Under the pieces are notes generated by a model, which was not told the DNA's origin, did not search any database, and saw only the letters and a program-made list of their open reading frames with translations. Shown in pieces: positions 19,461-27,476 of a DNA stretch of 36,877 nt. Within the stretch, counting starts at the first letter, position 1. Each line of letters starts with the position of its first letter. The DNA comes from Pirellulales bacterium. Lineage in GTDB: Bacteria > Planctomycetota > Planctomycetia > Pirellulales > Lacipirellulaceae. Location of the stretch: contig JANQOF010000018.1 of NCBI GenBank assembly GCA_028279215.1, positions 1 through 36,877 on the forward strand, read 5' to 3'. The position numbers and the translations under genes are program-made.

Positions 19461-20069
19461 ATGTCGAGTACCAGTTCTTCAAAGACGAATCCCTATTCCG
19501 CAGGCCGCCAACTTGCAGAGCGCCCGAGATACGCTGGATACCCGAGCAGTCGAATTCCCGTGTTTCTCGCAGCAGCCTTTCTTGGTTGCGTCGCCGACTT
19601 GGCGAGCAAGTGGTGGATGTTCTCCAGCCAGGGGCTACGCAACGGCGAAATCTGGTGGGTGATTCCAAACTATGCCGGATTTCAGTTGAGCCTTAACGAA
19701 GGGGCATTGTTCGGGATGGGCCAGGGCCTCGTATGGTTGTTTGCGCTGCTCAGTGTGGTCGCTGTAATCGGTATCCCGTTTTGGTTGTTCCGATACGGCA
19801 TCGCAAGCGACTTAGTAATCACATTAGCCTTAGGGTGCGTGACCGGTGGCATCCTCGGGAATCTGTTCGATCGACTCGGGCTGCACGGCGAGACTTGGTT
19901 TTACGATCCGAGTCGCGCCGGGACAACCGCTTACGCGGTACGCGATTGGATTCTTGTACAACTGAGTCCTCAATATCGTTGGCCCAACTTCAATATCGCT
20001 GACTCCTTGTTGGTAGTGGGTGCCGGGATTATTCTGCTGAAGACGTTTGCAAGCGAGCAACGCAACTGA
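19461..20069 (+). CDS. Lipoprotein signal peptidase LspA
   Basis: A 202-residue inner-membrane aspartyl peptidase that cleaves the signal peptide of diacylglyceryl-modified prolipoproteins. Conserved blocks are ADLASKWWMF (44-53), LNEGALFGM, GNLFDRLG with catalytic Asp137, and NFNIADSLL with catalytic Asp181. The loop between the two aspartates (about 140-176) is longer than in E. coli and contains FYDPSRAGTTAYAVRDW. About 30 hydrophilic residues precede the first helix. The ATG at 19461 is chosen because the frame upstream overlaps the DksA-type gene and is not hydrophobic. It would serve lipoproteins such as the HMA protein in this window. Confidence 0.94.
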   Translation: MSSTSSSKTNPYSAGRQLAERPRYAGYPSSRIPVFLAAAFLGCVADLASKWWMFSSQGLRNGEIWWVIPNYAGFQLSLNEGALFGMGQGLVWLFALLSVVAVIGIPFWLFRYGIASDLVITLALGCVTGGILGNLFDRLGLHGETWFYDPSRAGTTAYAVRDWILVQLSPQYRWPNFNIADSLLVVGAGIILLKTFASEQRN

Positions 20070-20070
20070 T

Positions 20071-20084
20071 GCGTTCTGAAACGC
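20071..20084 (+). terminator. Weak hairpin after lspA
   Basis: GCGTT-CTGA-AACGC forms a five-base-pair hairpin directly after the lspA stop codon, followed only by CTTTGCG and not a true U-tract. It may slow or stop transcription but is a weak candidate. Confidence 0.25.
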
Positions 20085-20201
20085 TTTGCGTCCAACAATG
20101 ACGGAGCGATTTCGTACCGCAGGCGCAAGCGACTGGTCATAGGCGCGCCTCGCGATCTGTGTCCAAATCGAGTCTAAGCGTTATGTCCAACGGATAGAAC
20201 G

Positions 20202-20216
20202 CGATGAGTCTCATCG
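20202..20216. promoter_or_regulatory. 15-base operator-like palindrome
   Basis: CGATGAG-T-CTCATCG is a perfect inverted repeat with seven-base arms around one central base, about 58 bases upstream of the -10 box of the Rrf2 gene. The dyad is typical of a dimeric regulator site. The identity of the protein is unknown; autoregulation by Rrf2 is one possibility. Confidence 0.4.
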
Positions 20217-20235
20217 AATCGCAGTTTTTCAACCA

Positions 20236-20279
20236 ATTGCAGCGAATTCGCCCGAATCTGCAATAGGACTTGTTATAAT
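20236..20279 (+). promoter_or_regulatory. Extended -10 promoter of the Rrf2 gene
   Basis: TGTTATAAT (20271-20279) is an extended -10 element with perfect TATAAT (20274-20279). No good -35 box is present, as is common for extended -10 promoters. The -35 area is instead occupied by an inverted repeat ATTGCAG-N15-CTGCAAT (20236-20264) that contains a ten-base palindrome GCGAATTCGC (20242-20251). A regulator bound there would directly affect polymerase access. Confidence 0.55.
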
Positions 20280-20382
20280 CACGCGCGGTTCACCTTGTTT
20301 GTCGTTCGACTCGAATGTTCAGGTGGCCACACTTATCAGTCGCTGCTCTGAATGATCTATCTCTTGATTCGAGTGCTTGGTG

Positions 20383-20408
20383 ATCGCTGAGCAAGATGGC
20401 TCAGTGAT
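20383..20408 (+). promoter_or_regulatory. Leader hairpin in the Rrf2 mRNA
   Basis: ATCGCTGAGC (20383-20392) and GCTCAGTGAT (20399-20408) pair over ten positions (nine Watson-Crick, one G-U) around a six-base loop AAGATG. It would lie in the 5' leader, roughly 60 bases before the start codon. It is not followed by a U-tract, so it is more likely a leader structure or protein site than a terminator. Confidence 0.45.
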
Positions 20409-20467
20409 TGGCATTTGACAAGCTGGTCGGGAGTTCCACTTACTCCGTTGAAAGGAGGTGGCGTGCT

Positions 20468-20875
20468 GTGAAAGTATCACGCTCGATGGCGTATGCTGTT
20501 CAGGCTTTGTTGCAACTGGCCGTGGCGGATCATTCGACGCCGTTGGCGTGCAATCTGCTCGCCCGCGAAGGCCAAATGCCCGAGCGATTCCTGCTGCAGA
20601 TTCTTCGCAAACTCGTGAACCACGGGATTTTGAAGTCGATCCGCGGAGTCGAAGGGGGCTACATGCTGGCGCGACCTATAGAGGAAATCACGTTGTTGGA
20701 AGTGTACGAATCGTTCGACACGCCCATTGTGCCGAGCATACCGCCACTGCCGTCGCTCGATGATTTTGCAAGCGAGCAAATGCGGCAAACCATGAACAAA
20801 CTCGCATCGCTGGTGCGCGTCGAGCTTTCGCAGACGACCATTGCCGATTTGCTTCAGCAACCGGTTGAGGGATAG
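20468..20875 (+). CDS. Rrf2-family transcriptional regulator
   Basis: A 135-residue winged-helix protein of the Rrf2 family (IscR/NsrR/CymR group). It has SRSMAYAVQALLQLA as helix 1, then MPERFLLQILRKLVNHGILKSIRGVEGGYMLAR covering the recognition helix and wing, followed by a dimerisation helix region. The iron-sulfur members have three cysteines in the C-terminal half. Here the only cysteine is Cys28, so it probably does not carry a cluster and may sense something else or act like CymR. The start is GTG at 20468, fixed by a near-perfect ribosome-binding site AAAGGAGGTG seven bases upstream. It converges with the ExbB/ExbD-like operon; the stops are about 15 bases apart. Confidence 0.88.
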   Translation: MKVSRSMAYAVQALLQLAVADHSTPLACNLLAREGQMPERFLLQILRKLVNHGILKSIRGVEGGYMLARPIEEITLLEVYESFDTPIVPSIPPLPSLDDFASEQMRQTMNKLASLVRVELSQTTIADLLQQPVEG

Positions 20876-20889
20876 GCTGGCGGAAGCAA

Positions 20890-21909
20890 CTATTGGGCTG
20901 AAGTCTTGCGCCCATCGGGAGAGAATGAGATGTGTGCTCCCTCGTCCAGCAATCGCAAATCGACCGCAAATCCACGTTTGCGTATCGCTTGCTGTAGCGG
21001 ACGAAAATCCGTCGTGCTGTCTGGATAGACCCAAATCATGACCACCGTGGTACGCTGGTTGTACGACTGCAGTTTCTCGTCGAGCGCTGATCCAGACTCT
21101 AGAGCAACCTCGACAGCTTCCCCAGGTTGCGAAATTGTAGGACGAATCTCCCCTGCAACAAACGTTAGCATTTGCCTCACCCCGCCGAGACCGGGCCGCG
21201 AAGCACGGCTGATCAGTGCGTAGTGCAGTTCGAAATCGCCTATCGGACCAAGCCGCCCAATCCCCCCTTGTCGCTGCAGATCGCGTCGGTGTGCGTCGAA
21301 CGTTCTGCCGTGCAACAGGTCCGTAAGTCGCTCGAAGGGGACGATCGCCACCTTACCCGACTCAAGTCGCAAGTGGATCGTTTGTTCGTTGTGTGTTCTC
21401 ACAACTGGCGTAGGCGTATGCACGATCGTCTGCGGCCTGCCGGCGTCGGAGGCGATTGCGACCTTCTGCAACATCAGCTTTTGCCACTGTTGGTCCGTCT
21501 CAGCCAAGGCGCTGCGGATCTCAAGGCGTTCCGCCTCGGCGTCGGATAGCTTCTGGCGCTCACGCTCTAACTGCTGTTCCACGGCCGCGACATAAGTGGC
21601 CACGTCAATACGCGCCAAATCGAGTTGCTCCGCCCTGCTGGCAAGTGATTCGACAGACTCGCGCACTTCGACGATTTCGTGCTTCAGCCGCTCGATCGCG
21701 TCTCGCTTCTTCTCCAGCCTTGCCTCGGTAATCACAAGCTGTGAAGACCGTGTGATTGCACTGTCGACGCGAGTCGGCTGCATCGCGGCGCGGATACCCA
21801 CCACAATGACCAGCAGGATAAGGATGCCAACAATATTCGCGACAATGTCCAAGAACGAGTCCTGAACTCCGTCCTCGTTGGGTCGGTGGTGATTTGCCCG
21901 TCGAGCCAT
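20890..21909 (-). CDS. ExbD/MotB-like subunit with coiled coil (Asp-bearing)
   Basis: A 339-residue protein with a short cytoplasmic start, a single membrane helix (about 18-42), a long coiled coil (about 50-150, rich in Glu/Arg/Leu) and a folded C-terminal domain (about 170-339) without an OmpA-like peptidoglycan motif. The helix reads SFLDIVANIVGILILLVIVVG. Asp21 sits just as the proton-path aspartate of ExbD (Asp25), TolR (Asp23) and MotB (Asp32). The orientation is expected to put the coiled coil in the periplasm. It begins 11 bases after the preceding paralogue-like gene in a three-gene operon with an ExbB/MotA-type channel subunit. I know no named function for this protein. Confidence 0.75.
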   Translation of the reverse strand: MARRANHHRPNEDGVQDSFLDIVANIVGILILLVIVVGIRAAMQPTRVDSAITRSSQLVITEARLEKKRDAIERLKHEIVEVRESVESLASRAEQLDLARIDVATYVAAVEQQLERERQKLSDAEAERLEIRSALAETDQQWQKLMLQKVAIASDAGRPQTIVHTPTPVVRTHNEQTIHLRLESGKVAIVPFERLTDLLHGRTFDAHRRDLQRQGGIGRLGPIGDFELHYALISRASRPGLGGVRQMLTFVAGEIRPTISQPGEAVEVALESGSALDEKLQSYNQRTTVVMIWVYPDSTTDFRPLQQAIRKRGFAVDLRLLDEGAHISFSPDGRKTSAQ

Positions 21910-21920
21910 GGGTTGCGTCC

Positions 21921-23741
21921 TTAGCGTCGGTTAGCTTTGCGAGAGTTTGAAACTCTTACTTCGATTCCACCACGGCGAAGTACGTCAGCCAACTGGTTCG
22001 CCAAGGGCTCACTACCCGGCGCAACGCTGACTTCAATAACCGGCTCCCAGTACAGCCCGTCTCCAGCGATTCCCCACTCGCGAACCTCTTCTTGCATGGC
22101 CCTGACGAACGACTTCGCCACAACCACGACGTCACCCTGCAGCGGAATAGAACGCCCAACCGCGGACGAGCGTTTGCCGGAGCGCACGATCAGACGGGAT
22201 GTTTCGACGTGTACACGGATCGTGCGCACTAAGGCCATTCCTGGTTGTGATGAGCCGGCAGGCCGGCGCATCGGTGCGTTCCGAACGTCTTGTTGGACCG
22301 CAGAGACCGTTGTAGAGGGAGTATTGCCGGTCATATCACCGACATTCTCCCCGGGGCTTTGGGAGCCGATCGAAGATGCGAACTGTTGCGAGTCCTGCCC
22401 GGGTGCCGTCGCTTGCTGCGAGTGCGCCGTAGATTCAGCGCTCGCCGATTCTGCGGCCTCTGTTGCCGCAACGGCTCCTAACTGGCTGCCTATCATGGCT
22501 GTACCGTCTGCATCTGGTTCGCCCTGGCTCGCCTGTGGCACGGCATCGCCGATTGGAGTCATGGGGTTGGACGCCGGTCCATTGCCGCCGTATCGATCTG
22601 AGGAGTCGCCCTCCGCAGCAGAGTTAAGTACCGCTGCCAACTGTCGTACATCGATGGTTTGCCGCGCCAGGAGCCTGTTGTCACCACGCGACTTGATCGG
22701 TTGACCACCAACGGACATATAGTTGCGTGGCAACATCCCAAGTTTGACCCGCTCCAGCAAACTTGGACCGAGATCAAACGAGTCTACCTGGTTTGCCGCA
22801 AACGTGCCCGGTGCCGACTCGCGTAACGCGACAAGGTGCACGCGGGCGTTGGCCACCGCCAATCGTATCTCATTGGCCAGCGCCGGATCTGCGGCCCCGA
22901 AGTCGAAGCTCCATTCTGCCGCAACAATCTCGTATCCAAAATCGGGGCTGGATTCACTGAGGGTGTTGAGCACGTGTGCGAAGGAACCCGACGAGTCGGG
23001 ACGCGCGATCACTAATGGGTAGGGTTGATCTCCCTCTACCAAGTTATTGTCAACGTAGTACCGTTGTGCCGCCCGAATGGCCGCGGGCAGTGGGCCGCCC
23101 GCTCCAGCGGCTTCGTTGAAGTCGGTCGCGGTGAATTCGATGTTCTCCGGCCGTAGAATTACTGAGTCGCGCAGGCACTCAATGTAAATAGGTTTGCGTC
23201 GGGTGCCGCTAATTCCATCGTATGGAACGATCGCGTAAAAATTGTCGCCCTGCTTCTTTTGCTCTTTCAGCTTCTCCAACTCTGCCTTGGTTTCCGCGAT
23301 CAACTCCTGCTGCCGCTTGAGCGACTCGCGGGCTTGCTCAAGGTCGTCGGTGCTGTCGCCGTCGAGCGCCTGCAGTTCTTCGATCTCGATTCGTAACAGT
23401 GCTAACCGCTCTTGCCTGCGGCGCATGTTTTCTTCGATTTGGCTGAGCCTCTGCTCCTCGCCCCGAAGCCTTCGAGCTTCCTTGTCCTGAATCTCTTCGA
23501 GTTCGCGACGGCGCGCTTCGAGCTTGGCAAGTTGTTCACGCCGGGCCTCTTGCTCAGCAGCGTTGGTGCTCTGCTCGAACGCCGTAGCTTCCGCCAACTT
23601 TTTGGCTTTGGCTTGTGATAGCTGGACGCTCGCCATGATCACCAGCAGCACCACCAACACTCCCATCGTCGAGAGAAGGACGGCTAGGAAGGGGAACACA
23701 GAACCGGATATCGAATTGTCGTGGCGCGATGCACGGCTCAT
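21921..23741 (-). CDS. ExbD/MotB-like subunit with coiled coil (Asp-less)
   Basis: A 606-residue protein built like its neighbour but larger. It has one membrane helix (about 15-38, VFPFLAVLLSTMGVLVVLLVIMA), a long coiled coil (about 43-185) and an alpha/beta-looking domain starting NFYAIVPYDG and KPIYIECL (about 187-390). A Ser/Ala/Gln/Gly-rich linker follows (about 390-500), then a C-terminal domain (about 505-606, IRVHVETSRLIVRSG). The helix position matching Asp21 of the partner is Ala20, and no acidic residue lies within the membrane span. The start codon overlaps the stop of the channel-subunit gene as ATGA, which implies translational coupling and fixed stoichiometry. The function is unknown; an asymmetric partner in a proton-driven complex is inferred. 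Confidence 0.72.
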   Translation of the reverse strand: MSRASRHDNSISGSVFPFLAVLLSTMGVLVVLLVIMASVQLSQAKAKKLAEATAFEQSTNAAEQEARREQLAKLEARRRELEEIQDKEARRLRGEEQRLSQIEENMRRRQERLALLRIEIEELQALDGDSTDDLEQARESLKRQQELIAETKAELEKLKEQKKQGDNFYAIVPYDGISGTRRKPIYIECLRDSVILRPENIEFTATDFNEAAGAGGPLPAAIRAAQRYYVDNNLVEGDQPYPLVIARPDSSGSFAHVLNTLSESSPDFGYEIVAAEWSFDFGAADPALANEIRLAVANARVHLVALRESAPGTFAANQVDSFDLGPSLLERVKLGMLPRNYMSVGGQPIKSRGDNRLLARQTIDVRQLAAVLNSAAEGDSSDRYGGNGPASNPMTPIGDAVPQASQGEPDADGTAMIGSQLGAVAATEAAESASAESTAHSQQATAPGQDSQQFASSIGSQSPGENVGDMTGNTPSTTVSAVQQDVRNAPMRRPAGSSQPGMALVRTIRVHVETSRLIVRSGKRSSAVGRSIPLQGDVVVVAKSFVRAMQEEVREWGIAGDGLYWEPVIEVSVAPGSEPLANQLADVLRRGGIEVRVSNSRKANRR

Positions 23742-25525
23742 GCGGCGTGGCTTGGCGGGTTGCCGGCGGCGTCGCCCATTTGCGTGCCGCCAAAGTCAAC
23801 ATGCGGTTGCTTCGCCCCGTCGCGCCCGATCCGGGCGCTAAGAAGCTGAATTGCCGCGGAAAGACTCAGCAGTGTCTCTTCGAAATTATGAGTGCGACCA
23901 AGTGTTGCCAGATTCTGGCTGAGTGTGTCTTCCAACTGCTTTACCTGACCCGTCGCGTCGACTACCTTCAGAAGCACGTCACCTTGCCGTATCAATTGCT
24001 CTTGTTGTTCGACCGTCGCGCTGGCGGCGTCGACCAGGGCTGACTGCATGTCGGACAGCAGTCGCTCACTTTGCTGCACAAGCCTCTCCTGTCGGTCTGC
24101 CGCCACCACCATCGCTTCGCCTAGGGCCGCTTCGACTTCGCCTAGGTGCCGGCGGTTTTCCTGCGCGAGTTCTTCCTCGCTTCTGGTGAGCGTCTCGCCG
24201 TGCTTGTGCAGGGCCTCAACGAGCAATTCGGCCATTCGCTCCAAACCATCGCGTAAACGCCCGATCAGCTCCTCGGCGCCCTGCTGTGCTTGTTCTGCCT
24301 GCGATTGTACGGCCAGACCCAGAACGTCGATCTGTTTGGTTACCAGTTGTTCCAGTTGGCTGACCTGTTCGGCAAACACCTCGTCTACCAAGGCTAGTCG
24401 GTTCACTACGCCATTCTCGATGGCGTTGACATTCCGCTGAACACCTTCGTTGAGAAGGCTGATCTGGTTCTCGATGCCATGATTCATGGCGGCAAGTTGA
24501 CTGCCTAGTAAGTGCTCAAGGGCCGCCACCTGTCGCTCGGTCGAAGAACTGAGCGTTTGGGCGTGCCGCTCCAGGCTGTCGTGCAGCGTAGACGATATCG
24601 ATTCGTTGAGCAGCTTCCCTGTAGCTGACGTGATGTCGGCCCAGTGGCGGTGGCTTTCTTCAATCGTGTCCTGCAGCACTTGTCCTTGGCGGGCGCTCAT
24701 CGCCTCGACCGTACGCACCACCTGTTCGGCCATGCGCCGTACGGCCGCCACCTGCGGGTCGTTGGCGGATCCATACTGAAAGAACCGGCCAACTAACTCA
24801 GCCTCGGTCCTGGAATCCACTTGCTCGAGGAGCGTGCCTTCGACTCGCTCCACCATGAACTTGCTGAACATGATCGGAATCGAAAGGGCAAGCGAGAGCG
24901 TGGTCGTATCGAATGCGGATGTTAACGGCGGTATCACTTGCTTGAGCGACTCGACGATGTTGTTTGCGTCGAACGACAAGTGACCAATTGCCGCGGCGAT
25001 ACCAATCACCGTACCCAAAAAGCCCAAACTCGGCACCGCCCAGAGGACTACACGCGTCAGGGCGTAGCCCGATGCCATTCGATCGAGGTCAACCTCTTCG
25101 AGATGGTGAAGATGTTTCTCCAGCGTCTCAGCGGAGTCTTTTCGCTTCACGTACTCGATAGCGGCTCGTAGTCGACGAACGATGTAAGTGTCCTGATAAA
25201 TCTGCGGTACAGCAGACAACTGACCAAGCAGTTGGTGGGCATCGCTCGTTGGCTGCCCGCCGACGACAGGTGCGTCCAGAAGACTCCGTTCGAGCGCCAG
25301 AAACTGGGGGACGAGCCCAATCGCACGGATTACAAGAGCGGCGATCGCCACAAAGAACAAGAACGTCGTGGCAACCTCAATGGGGTGCCCAAGCAGATAG
25401 CGATCGAGGAGCGGACTATCGATAATGTCCTGCTTCAACATGGCATACATCAGCATGCACGCCATACCGCCCCAGATTATCGGCGAACGAAGCAGCCATT
25501 CGGAAAACGTTGCAATTCTAGCCAC
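23738..25525 (-). CDS. MotA/TolQ/ExbB-type channel subunit with long tail
   Basis: A 595-residue A-type subunit of a proton-channel motor. Hydrophobic helices lie at about 12-30 and 51-72. The signature pair follows at about 157-181 (WAVPSLGFLGTVIGIAAAIG) and 198-222 (PLTSAFDTTTLSLALSIPIMF), with polar Thr172 and Thr207-209 where TolQ/ExbB line the ion path. From about 250 to 595 it continues as an uninterrupted helical, Glu/Gln/Leu-rich coiled coil, expected in the cytoplasm; TolQ and ExbB lack this, while MotA-like ZorA has a comparable tail. The start is GTG at 25525 with AAAGGA about nine bases upstream. It leads an operon with two ExbD/MotB-like proteins and follows queD by 187 bases. 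Confidence 0.85.
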   Translation of the reverse strand: MARIATFSEWLLRSPIIWGGMACMLMYAMLKQDIIDSPLLDRYLLGHPIEVATTFLFFVAIAALVIRAIGLVPQFLALERSLLDAPVVGGQPTSDAHQLLGQLSAVPQIYQDTYIVRRLRAAIEYVKRKDSAETLEKHLHHLEEVDLDRMASGYALTRVVLWAVPSLGFLGTVIGIAAAIGHLSFDANNIVESLKQVIPPLTSAFDTTTLSLALSIPIMFSKFMVERVEGTLLEQVDSRTEAELVGRFFQYGSANDPQVAAVRRMAEQVVRTVEAMSARQGQVLQDTIEESHRHWADITSATGKLLNESISSTLHDSLERHAQTLSSSTERQVAALEHLLGSQLAAMNHGIENQISLLNEGVQRNVNAIENGVVNRLALVDEVFAEQVSQLEQLVTKQIDVLGLAVQSQAEQAQQGAEELIGRLRDGLERMAELLVEALHKHGETLTRSEEELAQENRRHLGEVEAALGEAMVVAADRQERLVQQSERLLSDMQSALVDAASATVEQQEQLIRQGDVLLKVVDATGQVKQLEDTLSQNLATLGRTHNFEETLLSLSAAIQLLSARIGRDGAKQPHVDFGGTQMGDAAGNPPSHAA

Positions 25526-25712
25526 GATCGAGCGTCCTTTCTCTACTTTGCCCCTGATCGCCAGGGTACTCGTCGCACAGCCATTTGTGCGTAGTCGTTG
25601 CGCAGCCGACCAGCTGGCCTTCTTCGGTAAGATCGGCGTATTCGCTAGAGTCGACCAGCCAAACTGCCAAAATCACACGCCGCTGGCAGCTAGCACCGCA
25701 TCTGGCCTGCGC

Positions 25713-26117
25713 TTAGGAGCCTCGGTACATTGCGAAGCACTTGGGTGTCTCCCAAAGGCAAGATTCGATGATGGGAAAACCTGCCTCGCGCGTTCGATCG
25801 AATATCACCTTGGCGATGTTCTCGGCGGTCGGATTTTGGTCGATCAGGTACATCGGCTCACCCATTTCTTGCAACAGCGGCACCACTGGATCGTCCTTGC
25901 ACAGGATCATCCGGTGGTCGAGATGTTCGTCGATCCACGTGGCGACAACATCCTTGATATCAGAAAAGTCCATTACCATGCCCAGTCGATCAAGGTCCTC
26001 GGCGGCAACCGTGATGATGGCCTTGCCGTTATGGCCATGCAAGTGCCGGCACTTACCGTCGTAATTCAATAGCCGGTGGCCGTAGCAAAAATCGATTTCG
26101 CGAGTGACATGAAACAT
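25713..26117 (-). CDS. 6-Carboxytetrahydropterin synthase (QueD-like)
   Basis: A 134-residue member of the 6-pyruvoyl-tetrahydropterin synthase family, making 6-carboxytetrahydropterin from dihydroneopterin triphosphate in queuosine/7-deazaguanine synthesis. Zinc ligands are His14 (FCYGHRL) and His27 and His29 (HLHGHNG), with the catalytic Cys23 in GKCRHLHGH. Further conserved parts are MVMDFSDIK, LDHRMIL and NPTAENIA. Length is typical. No queC, queE or queF is nearby. Some PTPS-family members have other pterin substrates, so QueD is the most likely but not certain assignment. It diverges from the M24 peptidase gene. Confidence 0.9.
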   Translation of the reverse strand: MFHVTREIDFCYGHRLLNYDGKCRHLHGHNGKAIITVAAEDLDRLGMVMDFSDIKDVVATWIDEHLDHRMILCKDDPVVPLLQEMGEPMYLIDQNPTAENIAKVIFDRTREAGFPIIESCLWETPKCFAMYRGS

Positions 26118-26337
26118 TGCAGCAAGCTCGGTGAATCGTGAGGGGGCTCAAGTCCTCTTGGGACTGGATTGGACACAGTCGCGTTGCTTCTAGCATATCG
26201 CGATGGGCCGTTTGTGTTGAGCGGTACCACCAGGCGACGCGGCGCCGCCCATCGATCTTGGCTGACGATACGCCTAAAATGCCCGCACGGACCACAACTG
26301 CCCGACTTCCACAACTGCTCGATTGGCTCAAGAACCA

Positions 26338-27432
26338 ATGACCTCATCTGCCTCGCGTTTGAAGAAACTGCGGACCCGCGTTCGTCAACACGGTGCGGAT
26401 GCGCTACTCGTCACTAACTTCCACAATGTAACCTATCTGACCGGCTTCACTGGCGAAGACAGTTTCCTACTGGTGACCTTGGACTCCGCTACCCTAGTTA
26501 GCGATCGGCGGTTTACGATTCAGCTTGCCGAAGAGTGCCCAGGGCTCGACTTGGTGGTTCGTGAGCCCGGTCAATTGATGCTGCCGACGGTGGCTGATCT
26601 GGTCGAAAAGACTGGCGTCGAGTTGCTGGCGATCGAGTCAGCATCGATGACCGTCGGCATGCAACAGGCGTTGGGCGAACTGGCGCCAGACATGCGTTTC
26701 GTGCTTTCTGGCAATTTGGTCGAACAGCTCCGCGAAGTGAAGGACAAGTCGGAGATTGAGGCGACGCGACTCGCATGCCGCCAAGCCGCCAAGTCGTTTG
26801 AGGCAGCCCGGGCTCTGATCACTCCACATACCACTGAGAAGCAGCTGGCCGCTGAGTTGGAGTACCAGGCCCGGCGGTTCGGCGCTAAACGGCTGAGCTT
26901 CCCGCCCATCGTCGCAGTGGGCGCGAGAGCGGCCCTTCCTCATGCTACCCCCACGGATCAACGGATCGAAGATGCCGATTTCGTGCTCGTCGATTGGGGG
27001 GCCGACTCGGGGCTGTACGTGAGCGACTTGACGCGTATGGTGGTCACCGGTAGACTCTCGCAGAAATTCGCGAGAATCTACGAAGTTGTTTTGGATGCAC
27101 AACTTGCGGCGATTTCAGCTATTCGGCCGGGCGCAACCTGCGAGCAAATCGACCGCGTGGCTCGCGATCGGATTGAGGCAGCGGGCTACGGAAAATACTT
27201 TGGCCATGGTCTGGGCCATGGCATCGGGCTTGAGGTCCACGAAGCACCTCGGTTATCACGTGGGCAGGACAAGGTGGTTTTGAGGCCGGGCATGATTGTT
27301 ACCGTCGAGCCAGGAATCTACCTACCCAATTGGGGCGGCATTCGCATCGAAGACGACATCTTGGTAACAAAGTCCGGACACGAGGTATTGACCGACGTAC
27401 CCAAGCAAATCGACGATTGCCATTGGGGTTAA
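26338..27432 (+). CDS. Xaa-Pro aminopeptidase-type M24 metallopeptidase
   Basis: A 364-residue M24B peptidase: a creatinase-like N-terminal domain (about 1-130, with TNFHNVTYLTGFTGEDSFLLV) and a pita-bread catalytic domain. Two-metal ligands are visible as the Asp of VDWGAD, the Asp of YVSDLTR, the His of GHGLGHGIGLEVHE, the Glu of VTVEPGIY and the Glu of IRIEDD. It removes N-terminal residues preceding proline in the cytoplasm. The ATG at 26338 is used; a TTG five codons upstream is less likely, and no strong ribosome-binding site is visible for either. It heads the + strand run with accB and accC, as in many bacteria where this peptidase, accB and accC are neighbours. Confidence 0.93.
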   Translation: MTSSASRLKKLRTRVRQHGADALLVTNFHNVTYLTGFTGEDSFLLVTLDSATLVSDRRFTIQLAEECPGLDLVVREPGQLMLPTVADLVEKTGVELLAIESASMTVGMQQALGELAPDMRFVLSGNLVEQLREVKDKSEIEATRLACRQAAKSFEAARALITPHTTEKQLAAELEYQARRFGAKRLSFPPIVAVGARAALPHATPTDQRIEDADFVLVDWGADSGLYVSDLTRMVVTGRLSQKFARIYEVVLDAQLAAISAIRPGATCEQIDRVARDRIEAAGYGKYFGHGLGHGIGLEVHEAPRLSRGQDKVVLRPGMIVTVEPGIYLPNWGGIRIEDDILVTKSGHEVLTDVPKQIDDCHWG

Positions 27433-27476
27433 GCAGATAGTTTAGGGCGCTGCTAAAAGCGGCGGTGGAGTGGAAT

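Larger units (their letters stand above)
20070..20467. other. 398-base region upstream of the Rrf2 gene
   Basis: This contains no gene but is unusually rich in inverted repeats, annotated individually: an operator-like palindrome, an extended -10 promoter overlapped by another inverted repeat, and a stable hairpin in the presumed mRNA leader. The rest (about 20085-20200) shows nothing I recognise. Confidence 0.5.

Noticed and set aside
20468..20875. Iron-sulfur Rrf2 regulator such as IscR or NsrR
   Set aside because: The three C-terminal cysteines that hold the cluster are absent; only Cys28 is present.
20890..25525. Zorya antiphage system
   Set aside because: The channel subunit has a ZorA-like tail, but the partners lack the OmpA-type domain of ZorB and no ZorC, ZorD (helicase) or ZorE (nuclease) gene adjoins.
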